Translations under genes and position numbers: made by a program
Shown: positions 1 through 13,300 of the stretch, piece after piece
How the letters are laid out: each line of letters opens with the position of its first letter
Numbering within the stretch: position 1 is the first letter of the stretch
The notes under the pieces: generated by a model
What the model saw: only the letters and a program-made list of their open reading frames with translations
Databases searched by the model: none
What the model was told of the DNA's origin: nothing
Origin: Drosophila persimilis
Lineage: Eukaryota > Arthropoda > Insecta > Diptera > Drosophilidae
DNA: 64,000 nucleotides
Assembly: GCF_003286085.1 (NCBI RefSeq)
Contig: NW_020825313.1
Coordinates: forward strand, 2,480,001 to 2,544,000
Reading direction: 5' to 3'

Positions 1-203
1 GCGGGGATCACACGCCGCTGCCCATTCTACGACTCTGCCAAGCCATTCCGGACATATTACCATCATCATGGCTCACAAGCAGCGACTTCCTGAGCTGAAG
101 GTGCCTTAGTTTTCTGAACCGAGTTTTCGGATTTTATGGCAATTTTCAATTCAGTGACATCGAGAAATTCCAGCCCCTTCGCTCTTGCCTCGCCGATGCG
201 GCT

Positions 204-1106
204 TTGGATCCGGTTCGATCGTTGGAGCTCTCCAGTGCCAATTATCGTGCGGCTCTGGATATACTCAATAAAACCTCTAATAACAAAAGACTTGTTTTCC
301 AGGCACACATCAAGAAGATTCTTGGGATAAAGAGGGTAGACTCGCCTTCTGCTAAAAGGCTTCGGGAGTTTTCGGATGCAGTCAATTTACACATGCGAGC
401 GTTGCAGACATTGGGAACTGCTGAGGAGATTTCAGGATTCATGGTCATCAACATGCTGCTGCAGAAATTGGATTCGAAGACGCAAACCAAATGGGAGGAG
501 CACACATCGTCGGATGCTATACGTACCGCAGAGGAATTCTTCGAATTCTTGCAGCAACGCTGCCAGAAAATGGAGCGATTGGAATATGCTACAGCGACAC
601 ACGCTAGTAGCGATCAGGTGGGAAAAAACCATTCCTATACGCAGGTTAAGAAAACGTTTGTAGCTTCCAACTCTTCCGCCGACCCGTCTGTATGCGTCTT
701 TTGCCACTCAGCGGGCCATGGAATATACTCGTGCAAGATATTCGGAAATCTCTCACCGTTGCTGCGCCACAAAGAAGTGAAGAAGCTTTCCCTATGCTTC
801 AATTGCCTAAAACCGGGACACCGGACCCGCGCATGCAATAGTGGAAAATGTCGAGTATGCGGCGGTAGGCATCATAGTTTGTTGCACATCGATAGTATAC
901 AGCCCACAACACAAAGCTGCCCAGGTATTACTCCTCCCGATCTGGCCGTTCAACCGGACACTCTTTCCGTTGCTCGAAATTCTGCTAGCAACTCGTCTCT
1001 ACCTTCGTCTACCTCTCTTGCTGCCCAAGGTCTTCACTCTGATGTCGTGCTTCTGGCTACAGCCGTGGTTCTCGTGAAGAATCGGTCTGGCGTTTTAGTT
1101 CCTTAG
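204..1106 (+). pseudogene. BEL/Pao gag-like part
   Basis: Gag part of the BEL/Pao fossil. It ends in three zinc-knuckle-type motifs: CVFCHSAGHGIYSC, CFNCLKPGHRTRAC and a CRVCGGRHHSLLH motif. This trio is characteristic of BEL/Pao gag in insects. The same trio, diverged, occurs in the BEL/Pao element at the right end of the window (near 62130-62330), so the two belong to related lineages. The N-terminal half carries the usual gag helices and no other recognisable domain. It is a fossil with no inferred function for the host. Confidence 0.8.
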
Positions 1107-1109
1107 ATT

Positions 1110-2680
1110 CAGGATCGCAGCTGCATCTCGTGACATCCAGGTTCGCTCAGCAGCTTCAGCTTGGGAGAACTCAATCGTCTGCACTTGTGTCTGGGCTGGG
1201 CGATACCAGCGTTTCTACTGAGGGATCCACCATAAGCATTTTTATGCATTCTCGCACCTCTGCTTACACAACTACGCTTACTGCTCTCATCGCCCCCACG
1301 ATTACCGATTCTCAACCAAGTATGACAGTAAATGTATCCGATTGGAGTATTCCATCTAACATTCAGCTCGCTGATCCTGCATTTTTGATCTCCTCTGCGT
1401 AGGGCAAATCAAACTCACCGATGGCCTGCCTCTTCTGCAGAAGACCCGGCTTGGGTGGATCGTATCTGGCGGTGGACAGAAGGTATCAAGCTCGGCGCTT
1501 TTGGCCACACACAATTTTCCAGATTCGATAGCTGCAAGGTTGGATAAAACTCTTCGTATGTTTTGGGAAGTCGAGAATTGTGTGGACGTTGGGTTGAATA
1601 CCAGAGAAGAAGACGATTGTGAAGCACATTTCGTAAGCCACCTATCACGGTTGCCATCCGGGGAGTATGCAGTTCGTCTGCCACTAAATAACAATACTGA
1701 TCGTTTAGGAGAATCTTATGCTCAGGCTTATCGACGGTTCATCAGTCTGGAGCGAAAACTGGAGCGTAATCCTACACTCAAGGAGCGGTATTCCGCCTTT
1801 ATGAGGGAGTACATTGATTTGCATCATATATACCAAGTCAACCCTGATTCCCGTAGCCTCTGAAAATATTTCTTGCCTCATCACTGTGTCCTAAAGGAGG
1901 ACAGTACGACGACAAAACTCCGTGTCGTTTTCGATGGATCCGCAGCTTCATCAACTGGATATTCTCTAAATGATGTGATGATGACAGGCCGTGTTATTCA
2001 GCCTGCATTGTTTAACATATTGATTCGCTTTCGAACATATCCAGTCGCTCTCACTGGGGATATTTGTAAAATGTTCCGCTGCGTACGAGTGTCTCCACCC
2101 GACAATTTGTATCAGTGCATCCTATGGCGAGATTCCATCGAGTCCGAGGTTCAAGTCTACACATTAGACACCGTCACATACGGGACGAGGGCTGCATCAT
2201 TTTTAGCGGTCCGCGCAATGCACCAGCTGGCCATCGACGAGGGTGAGTCCTACCCTCTTGGCTCAGCTGCTCTGCGGCAGGAGTTTTACGGGATGACTTT
2301 ATTTCGGGCGGTAATTCGGTCGCACAGGTCATGGACAAGATGCACCAAACATCAGCTTTACTGTCCCGTGGTAATTTTAGACTTAGGAAATGGTGCTCCA
2401 GTCACCAGGAAGTACTTGAGGGAACCCCTGAAGATGACATAGAGAAGTTCCTAAAGTTTAATGATGGAAGCGACATAGCCAAAACTCTCGGCTTAGCGTG
2501 GGACCCTGCTTCGGATCAGCTGCTTTTTGCCTTGTCCGCACTGGACACAAACTCAAAGCCATCAAAGCGGTCGGTTTTATCTACGATTGCGCGGTTCTAC
2601 GACCCTCTTGGATTGATAAATACAGTCATTGTCAGGTGCAAAATCTTCCTTCAGAAGCTTTGAAGAGAAAATTTGGATTG
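1110..2680 (+). pseudogene. BEL/Pao pol-like part (protease to reverse transcriptase)
   Basis: Pol region of the same fossil. The reverse transcriptase is recognised by the BEL/Pao signature around 1920-2130, with LRVVFDGSAASSTGYSLND and the following ALTGDICKMFRCVRV motif. The tail, STIARFYDPLGL, near 2580-2620 is the usual BEL/Pao segment that leads to RNase H. The region is broken, with several interruptions, and is treated as a fossil. Confidence 0.75.
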
Positions 2681-3135
2681 GGATGATGGTATACTCCAAT
2701 ACCGTAAATTTTAATAGATATTGTTATTGTATGAACAGAGTGAGCCGCATATGGTTTGCAACCGTTTACGTTCTGCAGAGCTGCTGCGCTCTCCCGCTAA
2801 AGGGGCTCTCTGCCGCCGTCGTCTTTTAGTTCCATGCTAACCCCTCTTCGCATCGGTTACGTACCTCTATCTGGACCTAGCAAGCAATCGGCTTCAGCTC
2901 AGCCACAAAAATCAAATAAATGTTATAAAGAATCAAACCAATTCTCTTATTTAATTTGGAAACTAATAGGTGCCTAAAAAGCTTTGCATCTCAAACAGAT
3001 AAGTATATATAAGGTATACCAAATAATGTGGACAGTCCCCGACTAGCTAGTAGTCTATTAGGTCATATACTCAAACTATTATTATTATTATGCTATAAAA
3101 TGAAATGTATTTCTTTATTTTGCATGAAACCTTAG

Positions 3136-3315
3136 AAATCATGAACGAGGTGGTCAAGTACAAACCGCCACCACCGAAGAAACATGGTGCTCCATTGGCT
3201 GTCAAAAATGGAGCTGGTGGCATGGAATGGCGGGTGTTGGTGGTGGATAAGCTGGGCATGCGAATGGTTTCCGCCTGCACCAAGATGCATGAGATTAGTG
3301 CTGAGGGTATTACTT
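3136..3315 (+). CDS. Rop: Rop exon encoding start of Sec1 domain 1
   Basis: It follows an acceptor ending in CTTAG and ends at a GTAAGT donor. The first codon is split, with one base expected from the upstream exon. It encodes IMNEVVKY, a lysine/proline-rich patch ([11 protein letters not shown]), then [19 protein letters not shown], the first beta strand and helix of Sec1 domain 1. Met at 3141 is internal and is not the natural start, because Rop continues upstream. Confidence 0.93.
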
Positions 3316-4278
3316 GTAAGTGTTTTTTTTTTTACTTACTTACAAAAATGACTTACATATATTATTCGTAGTGGTAGAGGACATCAACAAGAAACGTGAG
3401 CCATTACCCACCATGGATGCGATATATTTAATTACCCCATCGGATGATTCTGTTCGTGCATTGATACGGGATTTTGAGAATCCTGCGCGCCCCATGTACC
3501 GCTTTGCGCATGTGTTCTTCACCGAGGGTATGATTCAAGTCGCCAGTTATTATTGTTCTTGTGTATTTGGGATCCATTTTTTTTTTATAATTGTTTTGAT
3601 TTTTATTATTTTCATGAAATCTAACCACATTACTGAATAGCCATTCCTACCAGAGCACTCGATATGCTGAAAGCACACAAAGGTATTTGTCGTCGTTATG
3701 TCCGTACCTGCAAAGAAATCAATATTGCATTTCTAGCCTCTGAATCCCAGGTATTGAAAGCGTCCAGCGCTTTTCTAGTCAAATTAAAACTCCTATGCCG
3801 TTCTACTAATATATAACAACAAATCTATATTACGCTTTTTAAATCTACCTTTTATGTGTGTTAAGTCACTCAACAACTTATACCATTGAAAAATAATGGG
3901 GAAAATTATGTAGGCCGATTATAAAAAATACATAGCTCCATCCTCAATTTGATCATATATAACTATAAACACTTTATAGTTTTGTTTTTTTAGTTGCCAA
4001 GTGAGAATCCTTTTATTATTTCATTATTTCGTCTTGGAATTTTCTTACCACTGAGTATTTTTTCAGAGTCAAAAGAAATTATAACCGTTTTATTATCTGA
4101 AAACGGAAAATCAGATTGAATTGCAGTTTTACTGGCGAATTCAAATAAATTTATACACATACATACATGAACATATACACTATATATTCTTTATTACGTA
4201 TTTTTTAGGTACATATACATAGAATTAGACATATATAGCATACAATATACATATTACTTTTTATGTATATATGTATAC

Positions 4279-4309
<31 letters not shown>

Positions 4310-7300
4310 AAGTACATAAGTATACAAATCAAAAATTTTAATGTATATATAATTATAGTTTGCCCGGAGGAATTGTTTAACGATTTGTGTAAATCGTGCG
4401 CTGCAAGAAAGATCAAAACTCTAAAGGAGATTAATATTGCATTTCTACCTTACGAATGCCAGGTGCGCTCAAAAACTAACACTCATATTAAGTGTATACT
4501 AATTTATATCCAACTTCATTAAACCAAGCGACATTCTTATATAATGTGCCTAATAAGTTAATCACATCAGTGCTCCTGTGGTTGGCTTTTTTTTTTCTAT
4601 TAATGTAAATGTTCATTATTAACAATTGGAATATGTCTATAAATTTGATAGTGCCTAAAAAGAGATTTCGAGTGCTAGTTTATAGCACACTTTTTTTTAT
4701 CACTATTAATGTAAATGTTCATTATTAACAATTGGAATATGTATAAATTTGATAGTGCCTAAAAAGAGATTTCGAGTGCTAGTTTATAGCACACTTTTTT
4801 TTATCACTGTCCCTACGTACAATATTATACTCGTACATCTAGCTTTGTGTCGTATTTATTGTAAAAAAAAATACGTTTTAATTCACAAATTACCTTGCGC
4901 GGTCTTGCTCTGGCAAATTTTAGATCTAAAGCATCTACAAAAAAATCTCCTTAAGTTTTGTTAAACTTGTTTTGTAGTGTTCAATTTAATGTGTGTTAAT
5001 TGTATGCAGACAAACAAATCGTATAAAAAATATATACAACAATTATAAATATCAACAAAAATTAAGTAAAAGAGGCCCGGCCCGATCAATAAAAAAATAT
5101 CAATTTAGTGTTATCCTTGAACTTTTTCACCTGTGTACATATATTCGGCTTATTCGTAATTTTCTTATGATCAAAAGAAGTATTGAAATGGCCACATATG
5201 TATGTATGTAAATTAAGGTTGCGCTTATTTATAAAAGTTTTATTTTTTAAAATTTCAGGGTCTAAAAAATGTTCCTTTTGTTATAAAACAATAAAATAAA
5301 AAGTTTCAGCCAAATTCGATAACGTTTAGAGGTTCCGATTTGAGGTCAAAGTTCAAAAATACGATATTTGGCCAATTCTTCCTATGGCAGCTATACTATA
5401 TATCGCTCTGATGGGATTGATTTTTTTGTGATAGAATCGAATATTAGAATATTCTAGAACTCTAGAATATTATAATATAATCCATCCCGTAAAACAGCAT
5501 GTTCGGTTGTATCATTAGCCACTTTTTAAAAGTGATTTTAATATATTTAAAGAATTAATGAAAATCTTCATTACTATGCCATTCTGAAGAATTAAGTGTC
5601 ACAAAATCAGATAGTCTCCGTGTAATAAACGTTGGATAATCATTTTCTTTAAAAATTTGGCGTTTTGTAGAAGTTTCAACATCATCATGGTCAACCCGAA
5701 GTGTCAAGAGTTGCTTTGCCATTTCTCGTTTCTCCATGAAAGTAACTTTATCGTCAAGCAATGCAAGTGCGCTATTTTCATCAGATAAATAAAACAAATG
5801 GCTGCAAGTCTTTTTTAAAACGACGTTTGCAATTTTCGGATAAAATTCTTTATAGTTGTACATTTCGCATATAAATTGAAAGTCCAGATTTGGAGCTTCA
5901 ACAGCTAATGTTGGCCGAACCAAATAATTTATATAAGAACGCACTATAATAAAAGAATCGACAACTCTTTTCGAATTGTCAACTTTAACTGCTCTCGAAA
6001 ATAGGCATCCATCGTGCATGGTTCATTGGTCCAGGTAGTCGGAAACAATGACCTTTGGGAACCGATCCAAAAACAAACGAGGGGGAAGGTTGTGAGTTGC
6101 TGCGAAGACCGCAACTCTACATTTATACCCGATACTTCGTCAGTATGGCTCTTCTCCGGCAGACGCCGCTAATATTAAACGACACGACAAAGAGTGCGTG
6201 CGAGAGAGACACAAAATCGTGTCTCGATGTCGAGCGTGACATCGGGCGCTGCGTAGCCACTGCAAATAGATTTGTTCGTTTTGGCTATAAAAATGATTCG
6301 ATCTGATTCATATTCAGCAATCTGATAGATATGATCATTCTCTATGATGGTGCGTTATTAGTTTTCTCGAATCTTCAATATTGTGTATGACGAAAAGGTG
6401 TGGGGCCAAAATTTGAGATATACGTTTTATAATGAGATCAAACAGGAGTGTGGATTAAAAATTTGGTTACTCTAGCCTTAATAGTCTCTGAGATTTGTGG
6501 ATGCCCCAGATTTTCGTCCTTTGCGGGGGCGGAAGGGGGTGTGGCGAAATTTTGACACAAAACGGTCAAGGTCCGATATCACAGGTATGTGGATCAAAAA
6601 TTTGGTTGCTCTAGCTCTTATTAGTTCTGATATCCTTGAAGTCACATGTTGCAATTGGCAAAACCGACCATGAAACCTGTGTGCTAGAGAGAGACAGAGC
6701 GAGAAAGAATAAAATTGTTTTCTTGATTCTGGCTATAATAATTATACGATCTAGTTCAGATGCACTCTAGAAGATATAGTCATCCTCTACGATTCTGCGT
6801 TTCAGTTTTCTCGAATCTTTGAAATTGTGGATGGCACAGATTTTCGCTCGTTGTGAGGGCGGAAGTGTTCGGGGCAAAGTTTTGAAACATTCTTTTAACA
6901 GTGAAATATCACAGAAGTCCGAATATAAAATGTCGTTGCTCTAGTTCTTATAGTCTTTGAGCACTAGGCACTGATAGGGACGGACAGACAGACAGGGCTC
7001 AATCGACTCGGCTATTGATGCTGATCAAGAATATATATACTTTATGGGATCGGAAACGATTCCTTCTGGACGTTACGCACATCAATTTTCACCACAAATC
7101 TAATATACCCCAATACTCATTTTGAGTATCGGGTATAAAAAGTGAGTTAACTCTAACAATTCAGCGTAATCAGTACGCGCATGAGTTTTCTCAATTAAAC
7201 TTGACAGAAGTTAATTATTGCATTTCTTCTGTCATTTAAATGTCTTGCAACGTACTGATTAGTAAAACCAAACTTAAACTTGATTTGTTCAATAGTTCTC

Positions 7301-10300
7301 CAGGAATCTTTAAATTTTCCAAGGAGTGCAACGTTTGTACCGGATGTAGCTTCTGCACATGACTCAAATGCTACCCGCAAATGTATGATGCACCATGTAA
7401 TGCATGACATAATTGCATCATGGCACCAGACTGTTGCGATGTACATATGTACAGCTGCTGTCAAAATAATAGCAGTGCATAGTGGTAATAAAAACTTGTA
7501 TTTTTATTTGTTCTCAATAACAAGATTCAGCATTTCAGCAAAACAAATTTTTTTTCCGAGCCAAATTTGAGATTGGTTTAAAATGAAATTATTTATGAAG
7601 AAAGCACAAGTTAAAATTTATTTATTTATTTATTAAATTAACAAATTATCTGTTAATAATGGTACTTAGTTACTAAAGGCGGAAAAAGATAAGTTAAAAG
7701 TTAGCTAAATTTAAGTGATTATAAATATTGCATGCAATTAGTTTGAGACAGTTCAGGGGATAGGGTTTGACAGACGGAGTTATAATTATGGCATAAAACC
7801 CTAAAAGGTTCATGATCAGCATAATTAGACCTACATATGGGTAGACGGATAGGCCTAAAAGTACGGGTAGGTCTAGATGGAACGGCCAAGTCAATCTGAC
7901 CCAAGAGAGTTTGGTAGTCAACAGTCCCGAGAAGGAGCTTGTGCACGAACATTACGCCATTGCATATTCTGCGATGGTGCAACGACGGCAGGTCAATAAG
8001 ATTTAGCCTAGACCGGTAGGGTGGCAAGATTCTACCCGAGTCCCAGTTAAAGTTCCGAAGGGCAAAAATTAAAAATTGCTTTTGCACGGATTCAATAACA
8101 GCCTGCTGCTCTTTATTCTGCGGGCTCCACACACAAGAACAATACTCCAATATAGGACGTACTAACGAGATGTACAGTTGTTTCGTAACGTACGGGTCGT
8201 CAAACTCCTTGGACCAACGCTTGATGAACGCTAAAACACCCTTAGCTTTATTTACAGTTGCAGCTATATGGGTGTTAAAACACATCTTATAATCCAAATA
8301 CCCTGATATAGGTGTCAAGTTTATGTTAATGCATCAATAAGTCATCAATTTTTTTCCTTTTGCAATTAATGTTCGGTTTGTTGTATAAAAAGCCGTTTTC
8401 TTTTCATTTCGTCAACAAAAAAGACGAAGAAATATTGCGGAATGTGAATGCGGAAGCCCCAACTTTTGTGATTTCAAAAATAAATCGGAAAACTTTTGTG
8501 AAAGTAAAAAACGGAGCCTATCTTTTATAACAATATTCAAAACCCATAGAAGCAATTTAATTTGGTATTTGAACCGCAACTGTACATTCTAAATTTGTGT
8601 GACAATCCATTCTATTAAATACATGCTAAATATCACTACTTATGCGGAGCAGTAGCTGGTAACTACTCTTTGCGCTAGCATGCGCTCTTAAATGAAGAGC
8701 TTGTCAATTGATGAATATTTCCGAGCATATCCCGATGGCATAGCGTTTTCGGTCTGCGAGGCTTGCCCATGTCATAAGATCAGAGAGACGAAATTGAAGA
8801 GAAAATGAGATCGGTGCAGTACGGCAAATTGGAAAGCTGCAAAAATAAAGCTAGTTGAGGTAGTTTAAGTTAAAAGGAATTCGTGAGTCGGGAAGTGCGA
8901 CAGCAAACAATAGTCCTTTTTATGTAATATGTAAGGGCTCGCGCACACTGTAGCTGAAATCGGAGCTGAAAGCCGAGCTGATCTGAGAGCTATTTTCAGG
9001 CTGGCAGGTGCGTACATCTTCGGTTGAGCTGAAAGATGATCTGATAGCTATGTTTCTGCATATTAAACTACTATTTGAGTTTAAGAACTATCTCAACGAA
9101 ATGCAACAGCATATATGTATATTTTATAACTTTGCCAATCACTTCTTTTTTTTTTCATGTGGAAAATTTGTATTTTATTGTAAACAAATTTACTGCTACC
9201 TTTCGTGGCAACTTAATCTAGTTTTACATTTAAGGGGAAAAACAATATATCAGAGGAGATACATACATAAACTTAATGTTACATATATGGAGTAGGTACA
9301 TACATTATTTACAATATTTACAAAAAGTTATTGAGATATTATAGGAGGGATCTAGTAGGGAGATCCAGTGGATGACACCTTTTGAGTCTTCTTTTCCTTT
9401 GCGGGTTAATTAGACGTCTGGCTAGCGCATTAGGGTGACCACCAAGTCGTTGCAAGTACCTTGCTGCATGTAATTGTATAACATCGCCCACTTTGGGAAC
9501 CTTTAGGTCCCTCTCGATGTCGCTGTTTCGTATGTACCATGGAGCATTGCATATTCGTCGTAGAATTTTTGACTGAGCAACTCTAATTTTATTTAAGTTG
9601 GTTTTTGCCGCGATGCCGTAAACTTGAAGAGCGTATTTCCATATGGGGCTGAGGATGGACTTGTATATCGTGACTGCTGTACAGCGACAGCTTATTTCTT
9701 GGCGCAAGTAGCCACGCCATCTTTCCCGCTTTCGCCATCACCGACTGTCGAACCATGGTAGTATGGGTTTTGGCCAATCACTTGTTGAAATGGAATCTAA
9801 CATCTGTATTTATATAAAAAAGTTCTATGAAAAAATTCTTTGTTTTTTACACAGTCAGCCCAAAACTTTCCACTTGTGTAATTACATGTTTGTACGTAGC
9901 CCACACATTTTTGATGAAAATCGAACCACTGTGTATGTAGTATAGCTGCCATAGTAAGGAAATATTGATGGTAGATATCAGCAATCAGCTTGCTGAAAAA
10001 AAAATGCTTGATGGATGAAACTAAGCTGAGTTGATTTCAGCGAGCTTTTTAAGACTTCAGCTCAGCTCAGTCAGCAATGTGCGTACTTGCCCCGGTGCAG
10101 TGTTTGTTTTTTCAGAGCTTATAAATAAATTATCAGCTCCCCTTTCAGCTAGAGTGTGCGCGAGCATAATTTGCACTAAGTTCCAGCAGTGTAAATAAAA
10201 CGAGGAAACGTTGGGGAACCTTGTGAGTTGCTGCGGACACCGCAATTCTACATTTATACCCGATACTTAGTCAGTATGGCTCTCCTCCGGCAGACGCCGC

Positions 10301-13300
10301 TAATATTAAACGACACGACAAAGAGTGCGTGCGAGAGAGACACAAAATCAGTCTGAGCGTGACGTCGGGCGCTGCGTAGCCCCTGCAAAATGATTTGTTG
10401 CTTTTGGCTATACAAATTTGTGCGTTTTTAGTTTTCTCGAATCTGCAATATTGTGGATGCAACAGATTTTCGTCCTTTGTGGGGGCGGAAGGGGGTGGGG
10501 CGAAATTTTGAGATATACGTTTTATAGTGAGATCTAACAGAAGTGCGGATACCAAATTGGGTTACTCTAGCCTTAATAGTCTCTGATATTTGTGGATGCC
10601 CCAGATTTTCGACCTTTGCGGGGGCGGAAGGGGGTGTGGCGAAATTTTGACACAAAACGGTCAAGGTCCGATATCACAGGAGTGTGGATACCAAATTTGG
10701 TTGTTCTAGCTCTTATAGGTTCTGAGATCCTTGAACTCATATTTTGCAATTGGCAAAACCGACCATGAAACCTGTGTGTTAGAGAGAGACAGAGCGAGAA
10801 AGAATGAAATTTTTTCTTGATTCTGGCTATAATAATTATACGATCTGACTCAGTTTTCCAGTTCCAGTTTTCTCGTATCTTTGAATTTGTGGATGCCACA
10901 GATTTTCGCCCTTTGTGGGGGCGGAAGTGGGCGGGGCAACGTTTTGAAATATACTTGTAGCAGTGACATATCACAGAAGTCCGGATATAAAACGTCGTTG
11001 CTCTAGCTCTTATAATCTTTGAGCACTAGGCGCTGATACCGACGGACAGACGGACGGACGGACAGACAGACAGGGTTCAATCGACTCGGCTATTGATGCT
11101 GTTCAAGAATATATAAGGAATGTGCCGAAAAGAAACTGCACACTTACAATCGTCAATTTCTCGCAGTGCGGGCTTTCGATCATGCCGTTCGATGCACCGT
11201 TAGAAAGCTTGAGAAATTCTGAGTTGTTTGCATGTTCCTTTTTCACTATTCGCTTATCAGTTTCAACGATGCCTCGAATTAAAGAGCAAGTTCGCAAAAA
11301 AATTGTGCACAATTATAATTATAATTATAATAATAATTATAATTATTGCACAGAAAAAGGTGTGTCTTACAGACAATTAGCTAAACGCTACAAAGTTAGT
11401 GTTAATAGTGTAAAAAATATTATAATTAAGTTTGGAGAGACATGTTCTTTAAAAGATTTACCAAAAACTGGGAGAAAAAAGGGTCCAAGGGATCAAAATA
11501 TTGATGAAAAAGTATTAGCCTTAATCCACAAACATAACACGATGTCCGTTCGAGAATTGGCAAAAAAAGCGCGAACAAGTATGAGTATGGTTCAAAGAAT
11601 AAAGCAACGCCATAATTTATAGACATACAAAAAATAAAAAGTTCCGAAAAAAAGTATGCGACAAGTAGAAGTCGGCAAAACGAGAGTGCGAAAGCTTTAT
11701 GAAAGCTTGCTCAATGATGCAGTTCAATGCGTTATTATGGACGAAACTTATGTCAAATTGGACTCGAAAACTTTACCCGGCTCTGAGTTTTATACAAAAG
11801 TTAAAGGTGGAACTGTTGACGAGTCGGTGTCAACAATTCAAGTCGATAAATTTGGGGAGAAAGTGCTAATATGGCAGGCCATTTGCATCTGTGGCCTAAG
11901 AATCAGTGCTTTTTTCACAAAAGGGACATTCAACGCCGATGTGTACATGAAGGAGTGTTTGAAAAAGCGTCTTATACCTTTTTATGAAAAACACAATGTG
12001 TCAAGAATATTTTGACCAGATCTGGCGTCCGCGCACTATGCCCGCTCAACTTTAGCGCTACTTGACTCAAAAGGCATCAATTTCGTGTCAAAAGAGGGGA
12101 ACCCACCAAATTGCCCAGAGCTCCGGCCAATTGAGCGATATTGGGCATTAGTTAAAAGAAATTTAAAGAAGGATTGTAGTCTCTCCGAAAACATGGAAGA
12201 TATGAAAAAAAAACTGGATGCGTGCGACCAGTAGGATTACCAAAGAGTGTTGGCAGAACTTAATGAGCGGTGTTAAGCACAAAAATTCGATCAAAAATAA
12301 GAGGCTAGACATTTTTTTAAATTTATTAACAAAATTGAAAGTTAATGTTTTTCTCTAAAATTAAAAAAAAAATAAAAATTGAAATCGAAACGAAAACATC
12401 GAAGTTATAAGAAAAACAAAGTGTGCAGTTTCTTTTCGGCACATTCCTTATGCCTTATTCCTTATACTTTATGGGGTCGGAAACGATTCCTTCTGCACGT
12501 TACACACATCCACTTTTACCACAAATCTAATATACCCCAATACTCATTTTGAGTATCGGGTATAAAAATGCATAAAATTCTAGAGTGCGGCTTTTTATTT
12601 TGTCGCTGGGTGTATGCTTTATTTATTTAGAATGGTTGTACATATATCATACGAGTCGTCATATACATATTTAGAAATATGTATTTTTTAATTTGGTACT
12701 TTTTAACGGTTTAGCGGCCATACTGAAGAAAAAACGAGGAAAAACGTAAGTCGCAGCTGGGCCCAGCGCGCTGGGTACGTTGGGTAGCCACTGCAAATTG
12801 ATTTGTTACTTTTGGCTATATTATTAATCCGATCTGATTCAGATTCAGTAATCTGCTAGATATAACCAGTCTCTACAATTTTCGCGGTGGGGCTTTCCCA
12901 AAATATTTCTTTCGTAAAAACCTTCTGGCAAATATGAACCGTTGATTTTCTTTCGTAAAAACCTTCTCCTGGCAAATACGAACAACCAAAACTAAATTTT
13001 TGCGAAATCGGACCAGCTGGGCCTTATATAGTCCCATACATTTTTCACTCGTTTTTTATATATATGTACTTATGTATGTATACATTTCATATGAAATAAA
13101 TTTAGGTCACATATTTTTGATATTAATGTCAAAATGTAAGTTATAACCAGGGACCGCAAATAAGATATGAATACAAATTTTATCTAAATAAATCAATGTG
13201 AAGGAAATTTCTTACGGCGACACGTCCGTTTTTTCGAATGGTTTCTGGCTGTTTGTGAGCGTGTGTGTTTTTATTTATTTGTGTTGTGTTATTTTGAATC

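Larger units (their letters stand above)
1..2960 (+). mobile_element. BEL/Pao LTR retrotransposon fossil, left part outside window
   Basis: Plus-strand remains of a BEL/Pao element. In order there is a gag-like region with three cysteine/histidine knuckles, a protease-like stretch and a reverse transcriptase region typical of BEL/Pao. RNase H and integrase are not seen. A GC-rich tract with an AATAAA signal near 2918 may be LTR material, so the right edge is approximate. It lies upstream of the first Rop exon in the window, hence presumably inside the first Rop intron. It is clearly broken, in several places, and looks old. No LTR pair is available for dating. Confidence 0.8.
5218..7600 (-). 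mobile_element. Unidentified DNA transposon family (copy 1), split by a Helitron
   Basis: The left end (5218-5460) carries the terminal sequence shared with both ends of the copy at 18991-21250: TTGCGCTTATTTATAAAAG, then GAGGTCAAAGTTCAAAAATA and TATGGCAGCTATACTATATA. Two minus-strand frames belong to it, 7195-7464 and 5555-6019. Between them sits a Helitron (6077-7138). The segment 7146-7390 matches 19245-19420 in inverted orientation, which ties the two loci into one family. The right terminal repeat was not found before the LINE at 7614. The superfamily is not recognised; an 8-bp target duplication at copy 2 would suit hAT or P types. Confidence 0.55.
10199..12567 (+). mobile_element. INE-1/DINE-1-like Helitron, copy 2, with DD37E element inside
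   Basis: The Helitron starts with AACGAGGAAACGTTGGGGAA and CTTGTGAGTTGCTGCGGACA and ends with TGAGTATCGGGTATAAAA. About 1.02 kb of Helitron sequence is interrupted at 11114-12450 by a mariner-like transposon. The Helitron halves rejoin within GAATATATA and CTTTATGGGGTCGGAAACG, as in the uninterrupted copy at 21813. Confidence 0.8.

Noticed and set aside
2690-3135. Possible first Rop exon just upstream of 3136
   Set aside because: No ATG frame with a donor encoding the expected N-terminus was found; this stretch is retroelement-derived and AT-rich DNA.
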